Shown here: in pieces, positions 1-12,200 of the stretch
Position numbering within the stretch: position 1 is the stretch's first letter
Layout: each line of letters opens with the position of its first letter
DNA from: Halichondria panicea
Lineage: Eukaryota; Porifera; Demospongiae; Suberitida; Halichondriidae
NCBI RefSeq assembly: GCF_963675165.1
Contig: NC_087387.1
Location: forward strand, 4,738,990 to 4,802,989
Length of the DNA stretch: 64,000 nucleotides
Direction: 5' to 3'
Made by a program: the position numbers and the translations under genes
Notes under the pieces: model-generated
Seen by the model: only the letters and a program-made list of their open reading frames with translations
Database searches by the model: none
What the model was told of the DNA's origin: nothing

Positions 1-240
1 CTATAAGGCTGCATCAGCAGACTGAGCCTCTCATATCTCTTCTCACCCTTGCAGCTAGCGTTCTAGTGCAGAGATAACTACTAAGTGTAGAGTAGCGATA
101 TACTCAATGAACAAGTTTTTCTACGCATGCACTCTTCTGAAAAGGCTGCAATGGTATTCCAAGTAAGCAAAACTAGGCATAACTTGAGAACAAAGCATTA
201 TTTTGCAAATCCACTGTTTATAATTATAAGCCTAAAATAT
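1..240 (-). repeat. Dispersed repeat, left-edge copy
   Basis: The reverse complement matches 16,640-16,750 and 47,511-47,600 (shared core: a sentence-like block reading GTGGATTTGCAAAATAATG and TTGCTTACTTGGAAT). A related piece occurs at 13,680-13,840. The longer copies end in a shared block around GAGGCATCAGCACCTG. No coding capacity is evident, so it is a non-autonomous element of unknown class. Confidence 0.5.
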
Positions 241-1549
241 AGAAACTTTTATTTGCACTACATTGATCCTTGAGCAGCTGTAGCAGTCTACATTGACAGT
301 TGTTTACAATGCTGTGAAGCTTACACATTTTAACTGATACAAGAAGATATATACACGGGATCTATACACGAGAATAGTTGACAACATCTAGCTATATTGA
401 ACAGATCTATTGAACAGATGATGATATCTTCAAGCCAAACAAATGAAAAATACAAGGGACCTCCATCCCCATTCTTGCATGCACTACGATTAAAAGGATC
501 CCCAGTGATTTCCACCATTCCTTTATATTGACGTCTCTTGCAAGAAAGAAAAAAATGAGTGGAGCATGTCATACTCTAGCTATAGTAGTTATAGTATAAT
601 ATATACTTCTTGATTTGTGTACTTATAGCTCATGTATAGCTTTCATCCAAAATGCATCCAGGCTGTGTCTAATTCGAAAATATATAAACATTCCAGACAG
701 AACTGCTAATTAAGTATTGTTTGAGGTAGAGTTGCAATTTAGCCGCGGCCATTTACTGGGTGCTTTCTGAAGTACGGCCACCTCGCTATCCCGGCCACAT
801 TACACTGTCCCAAGGGTGATTGGATTAACAAGAGTCTACGTATACTGCATTATCTATAATAAAAACTGGCTTGGCTATATACACATGCATCCGGATCCTT
901 ACTATATTTTATGCCACAAATCAAACCAATTTTTCAACCACAATACATTCATGGCCATGCAAGTCAACTTACGATTGCGTTGATACTTGGTTTATCCACA
1001 ACCCTATGAAATGATCATATATATATGCATGCACGCAATAAATCAAAAGTCTGTATTGTATACCGTAGAAACTGGATTATTAGCTCTTGCTCAATTATAA
1101 GCGTATCTTTATTTTAAGTGCAAGGTTTTTTGTACTCGAATTGGTCTGCTTTTCCAATAATGCAAAGGATTTAGTGACATTTCCGCTAACTTTGTTTATC
1201 TATGAGCTGTTACTGTACTGTAGCTGCATGGTGATATCTATCTGGAAGGACTCTTTGAGCCAGCTCGGATCATGCGGAGACTCGGATGAGGTGGACTTTA
1301 CCCTGTTCCTGGTCAATTGAGTTGTGCAATGAACTGTAGCATAGTTAGCTCGCTCACTTTCTACATAGCTATAGCTGTCACAGAGACATCCGGTTACTGG
1401 GTGGGGCTCAAAAATGACTGTATTATAGGCGCATTCCCTCTGCTATTAACTTCATGAACGCATGCATGCGCTAATAATCTAGTTTCTATATACAGTACAA
1501 TAAATCATGTCAGTCTTGACCCATGTTATATATACACTCATGTTTCATT

Positions 1550-2589
1550 CAGTGGAATCTTCATAAAATAGAGACAATTGGGGAACAGCCTTTTGGCCGT
1601 TATAGAGAGGTGATCTTCCTTGGGAGGTTCGATTGCCAGCTATGTATGCTCTAGGAGTCGTTTCTTGCTGCAAATGAATCTTAGAGCTTTGCTAACTGCT
1701 TCTTAGCTCATACACGGCTGTAGGGACAAGCTATAGCTAGGTTTCAACACTATCTTATCAGCCATCTTTTTTGTAAATGCTGTTCCACTCTAGAATTCAT
1801 ATCACGTAGTGCAGTCGCCGCAAGTAGTTTACTTAGTTTTAAGGCTCATGTGCGGGACTGTTTCTGAATCAATTAAATACGTATATACTTATAAGTACTT
1901 ATACTAAGGCCAAGCCAACTTAATTACATGCTTCACGGATGCAAGCGGGTCTCTTTTTGAAAATCTAAAAAAACCCACAACCACCCACTCCATACCCTTA
2001 TAAGGCTTATTTTGTTACCACAACTTACCAGTGTGGTTTGGGAAGCCTAAAAATTTCTCTAACAGTCTAAAAACACCCACTCTCCCTTTATTTTTAATGA
2101 GATTCAGGCTTGGCTGGTCTATAAATTGCTAATGAAAGTCCGTGAAACAGTTGGCTTGGCCTAATTGCCTGTTTGCTTACCTGTTGTGTTTCTTTGGGAC
2201 AGTTACATCTGTTAATTAATTATACTTCACTCACTGCCCCTTTTTTTTTGTCAGTCCTGTACTTTCATTGTTTTGCTTTTCGTTGTTAAGCTCTTAGTTG
2301 CTAGTTGGTATACACTTCATGCTCCGCATTAAATTTTATAAAGAAAAATGTGTTCACGATTGTGCAAAATAATGCTATCTCAGCCATAATTTCCTGGTAA
2401 TTCTGGGTAGGAGGTTATATTTTCCACTGCTAAAACTGATTGGGTAACTAAAAAGCTGCTTGCTATACAGAGTAGAGAGCTGCCCGTTCCTGAGAGATTG
2501 CTTAAATTGAAGTCATTGTAGTTTCAATCCGGACCTGAGCTCTTGGCCGTTATATAGCCTGTGGTTGCTCTTTGGAGGTGGTTCCACTG
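1550..2589. repeat. MITE, CAGTGGAA terminal repeats
   Basis: It starts CAGTGGAATCTTC and ends GGTTCCACTG, with an inner block about a 'ggccgttata' tract repeated in inverse near both ends. It is the longest member (about 1.04 kb) of a family also seen at 17,240, 27,576 and 40,281. The cleaner members are flanked by TA, which suggests a Tc1/mariner or pogo-type parent. No transposase remains. Confidence 0.55.
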
Positions 2590-2673
2590 TAGCTATATAC
2601 AATTATAGGCTTATAATTTATGTATATAGCTATACAGTGCAACTCAGATATAAATCTATATAGTTATACTCAC

Positions 2674-2722
2674 CTCCAATAAGTAGGCTTGTACAAAGAA
2701 CAAGATACTCATCAATGATCAT
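2674..2722 (-). other. Putative RTK leader exon (unit Z)
   Basis: This short block is conserved in the same position of four RTK units. It has an ATG, a hydrophobic run (frame MIIDE..LVLCTSLLIGG, or alternatively MSILFFVQAYLLE-like) and a strong GTGAGT donor. It could encode part of a signal peptide or be 5' UTR. Its exit phase (0 or 1, depending on the ATG used) does not match the phase-2 entry of the first Fz exon, so another exon would be needed. Confidence 0.3.
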
Positions 2723-3044
2723 ACTGTAAGACTTGCGGCGTTAGCTAGATCTACTTCTCCACAATGAGTTAATTTACCAGCTATAGATCTAGATCTAGCT
2801 TATAGTCTTTGCCATATATAGAGATAGAAAAAATGACACAAAGGGATTTTACCTATAGTTAGTCTTAGAGCCTGCAAGTTGGGGCGTTGCCCAATTTCAG
2901 TTTCAGGATAGACACAGTATATCTACATTAGCAAGCAGCGATCATGCACCGTCATAATAGATCTACAGTAGATGTATAGATCTAGGTCTACACGACGTCG
3001 TGCAGATCTCTATAGGTTCCACGATTCTACGTACTTCACATGCA

Positions 3045-3955
3045 TGCATGCAGTTCTACAGTTCTTTAGTTCCATGGTTCTACAGTTCTCTGGTTCTACA
3101 GTTCTCTGGTTCAGTCTGCAGTTCTCTGGTTTTACAGTTCTTTAGTTCTACAGTTCTTTGGTTCCACAGTTCTTTACTTTCATGGTACTATATACGTGCA
3201 GTTCTCTGGTTCTATACAGTTCTGTGGTTCTACAGTTCTGTGGTTCCACAGTTCTTTACTTTCATGGTATACTACATGCAGTTCTCTGGTTCTATACAGT
3301 TCTCTGGTTCTACATGCAGTTCTTTAGTTCCATGGTTCTAGCCACAGTTCTCTGGTTCTACAGTTATCTGGTTCTACAGTTCTCTGGTTCCACATGCAGT
3401 TCATGGTTCTACAGTTCTGTGGTTCTATAGTTCTGTGGCTCTACAGTTTTGTGGTTCTATATACAGTTCTCTGGTTCTACAGTTCTCTGGTTCCACATGC
3501 AGTTCTTTAGTTCCATGGTTCTACAGTTCTTTAGTTCCATGGTTCTACAGTTCTCTGGTTCTACAGTTCTCTGGTTCAGTCTGCAGTTCTCTGGTTTTAC
3601 AGTTCTTTAGTTCTACAGTTCTTTGGTTCCACAGTTCTTTACTTTCATGGTACTATACGTGCAGTTCTCTGGTTCTACAGTTCTCTGGTTCTATAGTATA
3701 CAGTTCTGTGGTTCTACAGTTCTGTGGTTCTACATGCAGTTCTGTGGTTCCACAGTTCTTTACTTTCATGGTACTATACGTGCAGTTCTCTGGTTCTATA
3801 CAGTTCTCTGGTTCTACAGTTCTTTAGTTCCATGGTTCTACAGTTCTTTAGTTCCATGGTTCTACAGTTCTCTGGTTCTACAATTCTCTGGTTCAGTCTG
3901 CAGTTCTCTGGTTTTACAGTTCTTTAGTTCTACAGTTCTTTGGTTCTACAATTCT
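3045..3955. repeat. Satellite of 15-16 bp units with higher-order repeats
   Basis: About 900 bp consist of variants of TACAGTTCTCTGGTTC. Blocks of roughly 120-300 bp recur with the same order of variants (compare 3,067, 3,540 and 3,850), showing higher-order amplification. Open frames rich in Q-F-S-G-S and W-F-Y-S-S-L are by-products of the repeat. The array ends directly at the LINE fragment. Confidence 0.9.
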
Positions 3956-5140
3956 ACACCCCTAGCTTTCCAAACAATGACAGTAATTGACTACAACAAA
4001 CAACTGTTACTGGATGCTTATGGAATGCTCGTATAGCTTTGTTAACAAACTTAATAAATTCCAATCATATATAGAAACCAAATCTTTCGATCTAGTATAC
4101 ATAACAGAGACATGGCTGAATCAGATGATTAAGGATCCCCAAATATTGTCAGCCAACTACACAATCTACAGAAATGATCGTACTTCCCTTGGTGGCGGGG
4201 TTCTGATAGCTGTCTCATTACATAATAATGAAATTCTTACATGTATACTACACCAGTGGAAATGGTCACAGTCAAGATTTTATACACTGTGTATGCATCC
4301 TACCAAATTGTGACTCATCCTATCAGTATCACATTATTACGGCCTTGAGAAACCTCCCCTCAGACTACGATATAATAATTACAGGTGATTTCAATACCCC
4401 AGACAGACATTTTCTGGCCTTCACTATTCGCCCAACAACCTTTCTCCAAAGATATTTGTTATACTTTCTTCTCTCTAAACCTCCAACAGCTAATAAAATT
4501 CATATAGGTAACATGTGTGCGGCAACATTCTATACTGGCTATACAAATTCTCCAGACAGGTTGAGTAATGTCATTGTGGATGAAAAGAATAAGTTTTGTC
4601 GCTCTGACCACTACTTTTACTTTTTCTCGTTTGATGCCGCCGCTATAAACATACACCAACTAGACCTGTGGGTCCAAGAACGGCCGGTCTTGCTATATTC
4701 GAGGGCAGACTTCACATGTTTAATAATTCCATATAACTTCACATATCTCCTCGTCCAGCAACCATTGACACATTTTGGAATACCATTAAAGATGCCATCT
4801 TGTCTGCTTGTCTGCTCTATGTACCAACAATCTCAATATCAAGTTACCAAAGTGGTTTGATGGTGAAGCTAGACATCTCCTAACAATTCTGCACCCTTAA
4901 ACGTTCTGCAAAATGAAATAACATGGTGGCTAAACAACAAAGGATTAACTGTATATGGAAGAAGAAATTATCAGTAAACTGATTAGGGGAAAGCGTTGTT
5001 ACAAAGAAAATCTCATTCAGAACTTCTCCTCCACTCTAAAAAAACTGTGTCGCCACCTATAAGATCTATCAGTGTGTCTAAACACAGTTCAAATCATCTA
5101 AATGTAAATTCTACCCCTGTCACTGATCCTGTTGAATTAT
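3956..5140 (+). mobile_element. LINE fragment: AP-endonuclease domain, truncated
   Basis: Two overlapping plus-strand frames together carry hallmarks of the exonuclease-endonuclease-phosphatase domain of non-LTR retrotransposons. In order these are: a VNKLNKFQ-like start, the metal-site block 'LVYITETWL' (around 4,095), 'GGGVLIAVS' (around 4,192), 'IIITGDFNTPD' (around 4,375) and the catalytic 'CRSDHY' (around 4,597). The frame shifts between the first and second pieces, and stops follow after 4,860. A KWFDGEARHLL-like linker remains at about 4,850, but no reverse transcriptase motif follows. It is a dead 5' fragment; its clade cannot be assigned by eye. Confidence 0.85.
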
Positions 5141-5164
5141 AGTGAACAATTATGAATTGTCTAC

Positions 5165-5240
5165 ATGCAGTGCAACTCAGATAGAAATCTATAGATATCA
5201 GTTACCTCCATAAGAAGGTATAAAGAACAAGATACTCATC
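5165..5240 (-). pseudogene. Degenerate leader-exon block
   Basis: This is a second, eroded copy of the leader block seen at 2,674, with the same 'acaagatactcatc' core and upstream 'gtgcaactcagata'. The spacing is changed and one base is inserted in the ATG region. It shows that the boundary between unit Z and unit A was rearranged. Confidence 0.5.
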
Positions 5241-6047
5241 TAATGATCATACATGCACATAATATACTTGCATTACTTTTCCACAGGTTTGCTAATTAGT
5301 TTTACAAAGTTTCCTGTGACAAAAAAGGCAGCTCCAGGAGTGCTCAAGTTAAATATGGAAACTGCAAATAGAATGAGTTGGTATGAATCCATCATTATTG
5401 ACTTCAAAAAATGTAATGGTAGAGCTTAGCACAATTGAGCATCTAGCATCAACGTATATATAATTAGTTTTAAACTAGCAGATTATTGTCTCACTATATA
5501 AATAATGCCTTAGAGCCTTCCGCATGGTTGTGATCGACTTGTGTGTAATATTCGCGTCAGAAGTAATCACTATAATGAGATCTAGATGAGATCACTCTGC
5601 TGCTAAATATCTCAGTTAGATATCAGCATACAAGTCTATAACTGCAGCACTTAAGGCCTGACTATGAGCAAAAATATTTATGGTACAGGCATTATGAGGC
5701 ATTAGAGATGTACCACCCAAATTGTTTGCTACGCAGCAGCTCTAGGTGGGATAGGGATATTTACCAACAATGTGTAGGATTCGTTGGACCTAAAGTTGCT
5801 ATTTCCATCGGAAGCAATTTGGTTTATCCAATTAAGTTTTTAATTAATATAGTATCATGCATAGCCATGGCACCGTTATATAATATGTGTTTGCAGTTAG
5901 TTAGAATCAATCTCGGTTTGCACATTCAATGTATACATAGCTGACATTATTTTACATGAAAAAGTTTGCTAATCTGCTTGTAATCGATAAATAGTGTATA
6001 TACACCTGAATAAAATAACCCCCTCATCACACACACACACACAAAAA
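5241..6047. other. Intergenic spacer, 3' side of unit A
   Basis: No gene is seen. Bases 5,480-5,960 match 18,640-19,150 downstream of gene B. This is the conserved spacer between array members. A short (CA)n run lies at about 6,029-6,042. Confidence 0.6.
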
Positions 6048-6125
6048 ATCTGAGCCTCTGCGAAACTAGAAACTGTTCTGCAGACTGTACTATAGAGTCG
6101 CACTTTCCTTCTTCAACTACACGAT
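6048..6125 (-). pseudogene. Orphan fragment of the first Fz-domain exon
   Basis: The reverse complement encodes VEEGKCDSIVQSAEQFL, matching the end of the first Fz-like domain of genes A, B and C (VEE(R/G)KC(D/N)S...). Only about 78 bp remain, followed by frame loss. It sits just 3' of gene A, where B and C instead have a duplicated kinase tail. It is the scar of an additional receptor copy removed by deletion. Confidence 0.75.
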
Positions 6126-6292
6126 TATAGCAAAGACGATAATAACTTTTATGAGCATTAATTATTCTTATCATGAGCATTAATATAAATTTGCTAGAGA
6201 GTTGGAATTAAGCTACTTTATTAAGTGAGACCATAGATTTCAATCTATGATGAGACGTAGAAATTCACAACATTGTATGATTCATAATCCAG

Positions 6293-9200
6293 TTAATTGT
6301 TGCTCGGTGTGTCAGTGTTTTCAATAATGTAAGCGTGATTCTCCTCCCAGTACTCTTGCAGCTGTTCCACCAGCTGACTGAACGATGGTCTCTCCTCAGG
6401 CAGCAACCTCCAACACGGGGTCATCAGAAGTTCATATCTAAACAGAAGAGCAATCATTATAGCTACTATGTAATATGATGTCAATGGACTTACAGCATTT
6501 TTGGACATAGTGACGGTCTCTCTAATCTCTTGTTTTCAGTGGAGATGTGTTTGAGAATATCCTGGTTTCGTATCCCTGGATACGGGCCTCGTCCCAAAGA
6601 GAATACCTCCCAACAAGTCACACCAAATGACCACTAAGAATAGAAATATAGCAACCACAGTGTAGCTGACAAGTTCACTAACTCACCACATCAGTTTTCT
6701 TGTTGCTAATGGCATCATGGAGTGTCTCCGGAGCCATCCACTTGACTGGGATCTTGGCTCCCTGGTTGGCTCTGTAGTAGTCACTACTGTAGATGTCCCT
6801 GGCTAGGCCAAAGTCACCAACTTTCACAACTAGATTACTGTCAACCCTAAGGTAGAGTAATAAAGGTAAAATCAGTGGAAGATCAAGGAAAAATGAAAGG
6901 GAGGGTTCTAATCCAACGTGCGCGCAGCGCGATTTGGGGGGGTTTTACACCCATTTCCGGTCAAATGTTGTGAAGTAAAACTAGGGAAAATCTCATTCTT
7001 AGCCAGGTGAAGTCCCATAATAGACTAGCTTGCATAGAGCTAGCTAACTAGTACAAATAGTCAACTAGCTAGCCTAGAATATATATTAACCATTGACTCT
7101 TTGGCAGTTGATACATTAAAACAACAGGTACAATCATTGAAAATAGCTACAAAAATAATAAATAGCTAGCTGGTAGCTACATAAAATAGCTAGACTGAAC
7201 TGGGAGATCCATGGCACCCTGGGATCTCCCCCTGGATCCGGTAATTAAGTATAATTACCTCGTGTGTGCGCGCGCGTAGCAGGGGAAGAGTGATTGGTGT
7301 GTGCGGACACAAAAATGAGCTGTTTTAGTGAACTAGATACTTTCATGCTTTTATAACTGCTAACGAGAGACAGTGGTTGCATGAATAGGCTACTTACAAT
7401 TATAGTTGAAATTTGTAGTTATATACTGCCATAATTATGAATATTGGTTAATTGGTCCTAATTTGGGCACTGTTTCTTACACAATTTAGGAAGTTGACTG
7501 CAACTAGTTTTCCTTTCCTACTAGCTTTCATATGCACTTATCTTTTAGTTCTTGCAACTCCTGCGAAGGTTTGTTTGTGCAGTTTTAGTTATTTTGTTGG
7601 GTAAAATTCCGGCAATGATCTAATGCGCATGCTGACTGTTTAGTAGAAGTGACGACCCTTTTTTAGGTAAAATTCAGAATCCTTGTCCCGCTCAACTGAC
7701 TGTGCTACTGGAACCCCCTTTCAAGAATCCTATAGTAGATCCGCCACTGGTAGGTAACACAATGGTGGTACGCATGAGGGCACGGGCAATTACAAGGCTT
7801 GAAATGGTGTGTAAGTAGCTCACCACTACATGTGGAAACAGATATGTGTATACAGGCTAGCACGCTGTATAGAGGAGGTAGATTTTCAATTAAACTGTGC
7901 TAGATACTTTTACTGGAAATTGAAAGCTGGCTCTACTATAAATTGCACATACACATGTTATTATATACATGCACATTAGTATTGCACATGCTACAAATAA
8001 GTTAAAGGATACGAGTGTCTATACAGATGCAGTACGTTTTGTGGTGAGCCAATGTGGGGTAGGGAGAGACTCAGAACTATATACTGTTGGCATGGCGGAG
8101 AGCCACAGGTATGTAGGACACTATATAGACCTAGAAAAGCTCTAAATACTACCAAAAGGCTATGTATCGAATCCACACTATGTAAGAACACATACAGTAA
8201 TATTGCACATGCACGTGCACCAAGGAAGTTATATCTGCCAATGTATACAAACACTTTCCCCTCCTGCCATTAACCACTGTTTAGTGCTAACACACAAATT
8301 TAAACCCCTTTTTGAAACAAAGACCTTGTTGACCCAACAATATTGATCACTTACATGCAGTTCCTTGCTGCTAGATCTCTATGAACAAACTTCTCCTCAG
8401 CAAGATATTCCATACCATTGGCTACCTCCATACACATGCGTACCAGGGTAGAAACATTTAGATCCTGTACAGAGGGAATACAAGCGTAAATTGTTACAAA
8501 TTACGGAGTGGACAAAACAGGCTTTAGGAAACGTCAGCTTTGGAGCTACAATGCATATCACACTACTTTATAATTAAATTGAAAAACGCTTGAGGAAAGT
8601 AATTAAAGTTTTGGGGCTAGCTTCAAAAATTAAATCTGTAATTTGAAAGAACATTTATAAAATTAATTTGCAGACAACCACAAAATCATACAGAGCAGCA
8701 CGAGCTACAGTACGTTCCAGTTGTCTATTCAACCCTTTTACCTCAGATAGAATATCTACGTTGGTAACGTGAGTTCTCTTCTTCTTCAGAAAGTCCTTCA
8801 AACTTCCGTTTGCCATAAATGGGAGGATAATGTAGGGTACTCCATCAGGAGTGTCAAAACACACTCCAGTTAGTCCAAGAATGTTGGGGTGACTAAAATC
8901 CTTCATCAGCAAACTCTCGGCAAAGAACGATTCCAATTGATCTTTCGAACTCAAGTCTGTGTGGGAGAATAGATATTACTTAGAAATATAAAGAAAAAGA
9001 TGCAGCTCACTTTTGACTGTTTTGATAGCAATTTCTTCACATTTTGAGGAGTCTGACCTCCTCATTTCTCCTCGAAAAACCTTACCAAATGCACCTATAA
9101 AATACAAGCTAGCAAGTGCTATACATGCTTATTGCTCATTGTGGTCAGACATCAAAGGAGTTTCTTTGTATTTTATTTTTGTTATAATTTATTTGTATTT

Positions 9201-12200
9201 TATATTTTATGCTGTATAATACATTGTTGCATTTTGAGTGGGCAGATCAAAGGAAACACTGTGCCAATATCTGCCATATGGCACAGGTCAAGCCTTGAAC
9301 TGTGCCACTATCTAGATACTGGCATAGTATAGCTGAAGTTACCTAAAGCCCACCCTCCAGCCAGTAACCTGAAACGGTCCCTTTTATAGTATAACACTGT
9401 TAAACAGTCAGTGGTAGGCAGAAAACGTTTTTCATGCGTCTGGAGCATTCCACAGCCACCACAAGTAGTTGAAACTAGTTGTCCTATAAAAGGAGTGATG
9501 TGTACACGGAAAGGAATGCACAAGGCAAATCAGTTGTTACACAGCTCACTCGTGCGCACATGGGATATATTGGCTCAGTAGTGCCTTTGCCCTCGAGGCC
9601 TGCGGCCCTCGGGCCTAAGTCACTACTGAGCCAATATATCCCATGTGGCACTCGTGCATGTGTCACAACTATAACGTACACACGCCTGACTGTGGCGTTT
9701 CTAGGAATATCCGGCAGTAGGAGGGTGCTCAGGTCACGTTTAATTTTTTGGGACCTGCCTATGCACAGGAAACCACACCCACAGTTAATACGCATAACAA
9801 GAGACACACCTTGATTATAAAGAATAATCACCTCTACCATGCATTGTCTACAAAAGTCATATAATTATAGCTGTTATAAAATAATAGCAATCCTATACAG
9901 GTATATGTGACGATGTATGAATGCATGTGTAGAAGTAGTCTAGTTAGTCGATCATTAATTCTGTACGTGCATGGTGATGCCCATTCGAGTATTTTGATTA
10001 AATCGGCATGTACATAGATTATTATAATTATTCAGAATACCGACACAGTCATGTTTTGTGTTTTGTTTGTTACACAGTTCTACAGTTTTTGAAGTTGTCC
10101 GTTTCGATTGCAACGTTCAGTTCAGTAGTTGTATATCCTTTTGCTCATTGTGGTGATTGTACTGCTGTCTCTACTCCCTTCATACCACTGAAAGACCTCT
10201 CTGCTGAGCAGCTAGTGACAGGCTGAGTGCACAATATACTATCACCAAGACCACACATTTGTATCAAAAGCTTTGTTAATTGTCTTCGTTTACCTGGTAG
10301 AGTGTGATCAAGTTTTTCTAGGTTTCTGCTGCATGGTGATGGTTGCATGGGATATACATTTTGTAGCGTGCAGCTTTATAATAAGTCACAGTCTGAGTCA
10401 AAGTACGCATGCCCAGGAAACTTATTTCACCTCATGCATATCTGAAGGTGTGGTCTCCAATCAGATAAAAGCTCTTCTGCTAGCTCGCTTTCGATCTATC
10501 TCAGAGGAGGTACAAGTACCTTGATTTAGCAATTAGCCTCTGCAATAACGTTGAGCACCCTGAGCCCCTAGCTGGATATTACCCAGGATGTGGTCATTAT
10601 CCAGGATACAGCCTAAAGCACCACTGACCACCGTATTGGTTTAAAATACGAAGTATTTACATTTATACAAAAATTTGCACCAACGAATTTACCCGCTATA
10701 GTACAACTGATTTGTTGCATTCCTTAATATTATTGCATTCCTTTCCGTGTACACATCACTCCTTTTATAGGACAACTAGTTTGCAACTACTTGTGGTCGG
10801 CTGTGGAATGCACCAGACGCATGAAAAACGTTTTCTGTTTACCGCTGAATACTGCAATAGTGTTATACTATAAAAGGGACCGTTTCAGGTTACTGGGTGG
10901 GCTTTAGGTAACTTCAGCCATACTGTGCCAGTATCTAGATAGTGGCACAGTTCACCATTTGACCTGTGCCATATGGCAGATATTGGCACAGTGTTTCCTT
11001 TGATCTGCCAACTCAAAATGCAACAACATACCATACATTTAATACACTCAGTTGTTAAACACCTCTCCCCCCACACACACACACCTTGTACTCATACATG
11101 GTCACCCACCTTGTCCAATCACCTCTCCAACTGTTAGGGTAGTGTATGGCACAAGAATGGAAGAGAATATCTTTTCATAAGAAGATTTGTCAGCATCACT
11201 CAGTCGGATATCATCAGTGCCAGTGACAAACAACGCATTGTGACTAGGGCTACCTGTATAATTATGATTCACTCAATGCCACAAATATTTACAAAATGTT
11301 ACTCACAATGTTTTTTGTTGCATATCCTTTGGGAACCTCTTTGCATCCTGTAAACATTGCTATTGACACAGTTACAATCATTATATCGCAATCATCTCCT
11401 AATAATTATATAGGTCTATAAAAAGAGCAAGAAATACAAACTATAGTTACCTAGAAACTTTGCCGCGTTGTGATCTCTTTCGAACAAATGCAACCCAACC
11501 CCAAGAATCAGGAATACACCACCCCCCACAATGGCTCCAGCTATCACACTTACAGCCACTATCTCGGAGATGGCAGTCTCAGCTGAAGGATGAGAGCACA
11601 CAAGTGCATGCATGTAATACTAAACAGATGGACGCACTTAGAAACATGATGTATACTGCATACAATTATACTATCCAAGAGCAATAAAATGTTTCACAAA
11701 AATTTAAAATAGAGCAAATACTACAATTTCAAGTTTAAAAAACTCACGTAATTTAGTTGAATTGATACACAGAGAAGAGCGCACACGCACAAAATCTGGC
11801 AGATAGGAATTGACATCAGAACAATTGAACAGTGACATCATTATCGTTAATTCATTCACTGACGTAATCATTGAGAGACAAGATTGAATCGAAGCATATT
11901 CAACTTCGCAGACCTCCAAGCAGAGTGGTAGTGCGTCTCCTGTCTCAGGGTCACAAGGAGGAAGCGTGATGTAACAGCCGAGAGAGAAGAGAATGTCAGT
12001 ACAGTTCTGGTCCAAGTTGCCACTAGTAGCCACCTCTCCTAGCAACTGTTGGTAGGTTGTTGTGCTCCGACTGCGTAGAGGAATGTAGTGGGTGTACTGG
12101 GAGATGGCTGTAGAGTCACAGATGCTCGTGGAAGGAGTGGGCACACACCTATTGTAAAACCTTAAAGTTACTATTAAAAGACAGGTAGTGATTTTAGAGT

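Larger units (their letters stand above)
1..2673. other. 5' flank of an off-window RTK unit
   Basis: No gene is visible here. The sequence matches, piece by piece, the 5' flank of RTK gene A (about 15,500-18,100), including the same MITE pair and a leader-exon-like block at 2,674. It is therefore inferred to be the upstream region of another array member whose body lies to the left of the window. The many short open frames are not conserved between the copies. Confidence 0.55.
9225..11026. mobile_element. Long inverted-repeat hAT-derived element in intron A
   Basis: The left arm (9,225 to about 9,540) reappears inverted at about 10,745-11,026, so both ends read TTGCATTTTGAGT-like outward. 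Repeated landmarks are 'gccatatggcacaggtca', 'gaaacggtcccttttatag' and 'gaaaacgttttt'. The core holds a hAT transposase remnant (10,145-10,348). A half copy lies at 39,050-39,370. The element is absent from the same intron in B and C, so it arrived in A after the units separated or was lost from the others. Confidence 0.7.

Noticed and set aside
1618-1640. GGTTCGATT as a tRNA T-loop
   Set aside because: No acceptor stem or anticodon arm can be folded around it; the stretch belongs to a MITE.
3000-4036. Several overlapping open frames rich in Q-F-S-G-S and W-F-Y-S
   Set aside because: They are translations of the 15-16 bp satellite in different frames, with no domain and no codon preference.
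10145-10348. Plus-strand frame over the hAT relic
   Set aside because: Only the minus frame has the conserved SCSAERSFS motif; the plus frame is a shadow.
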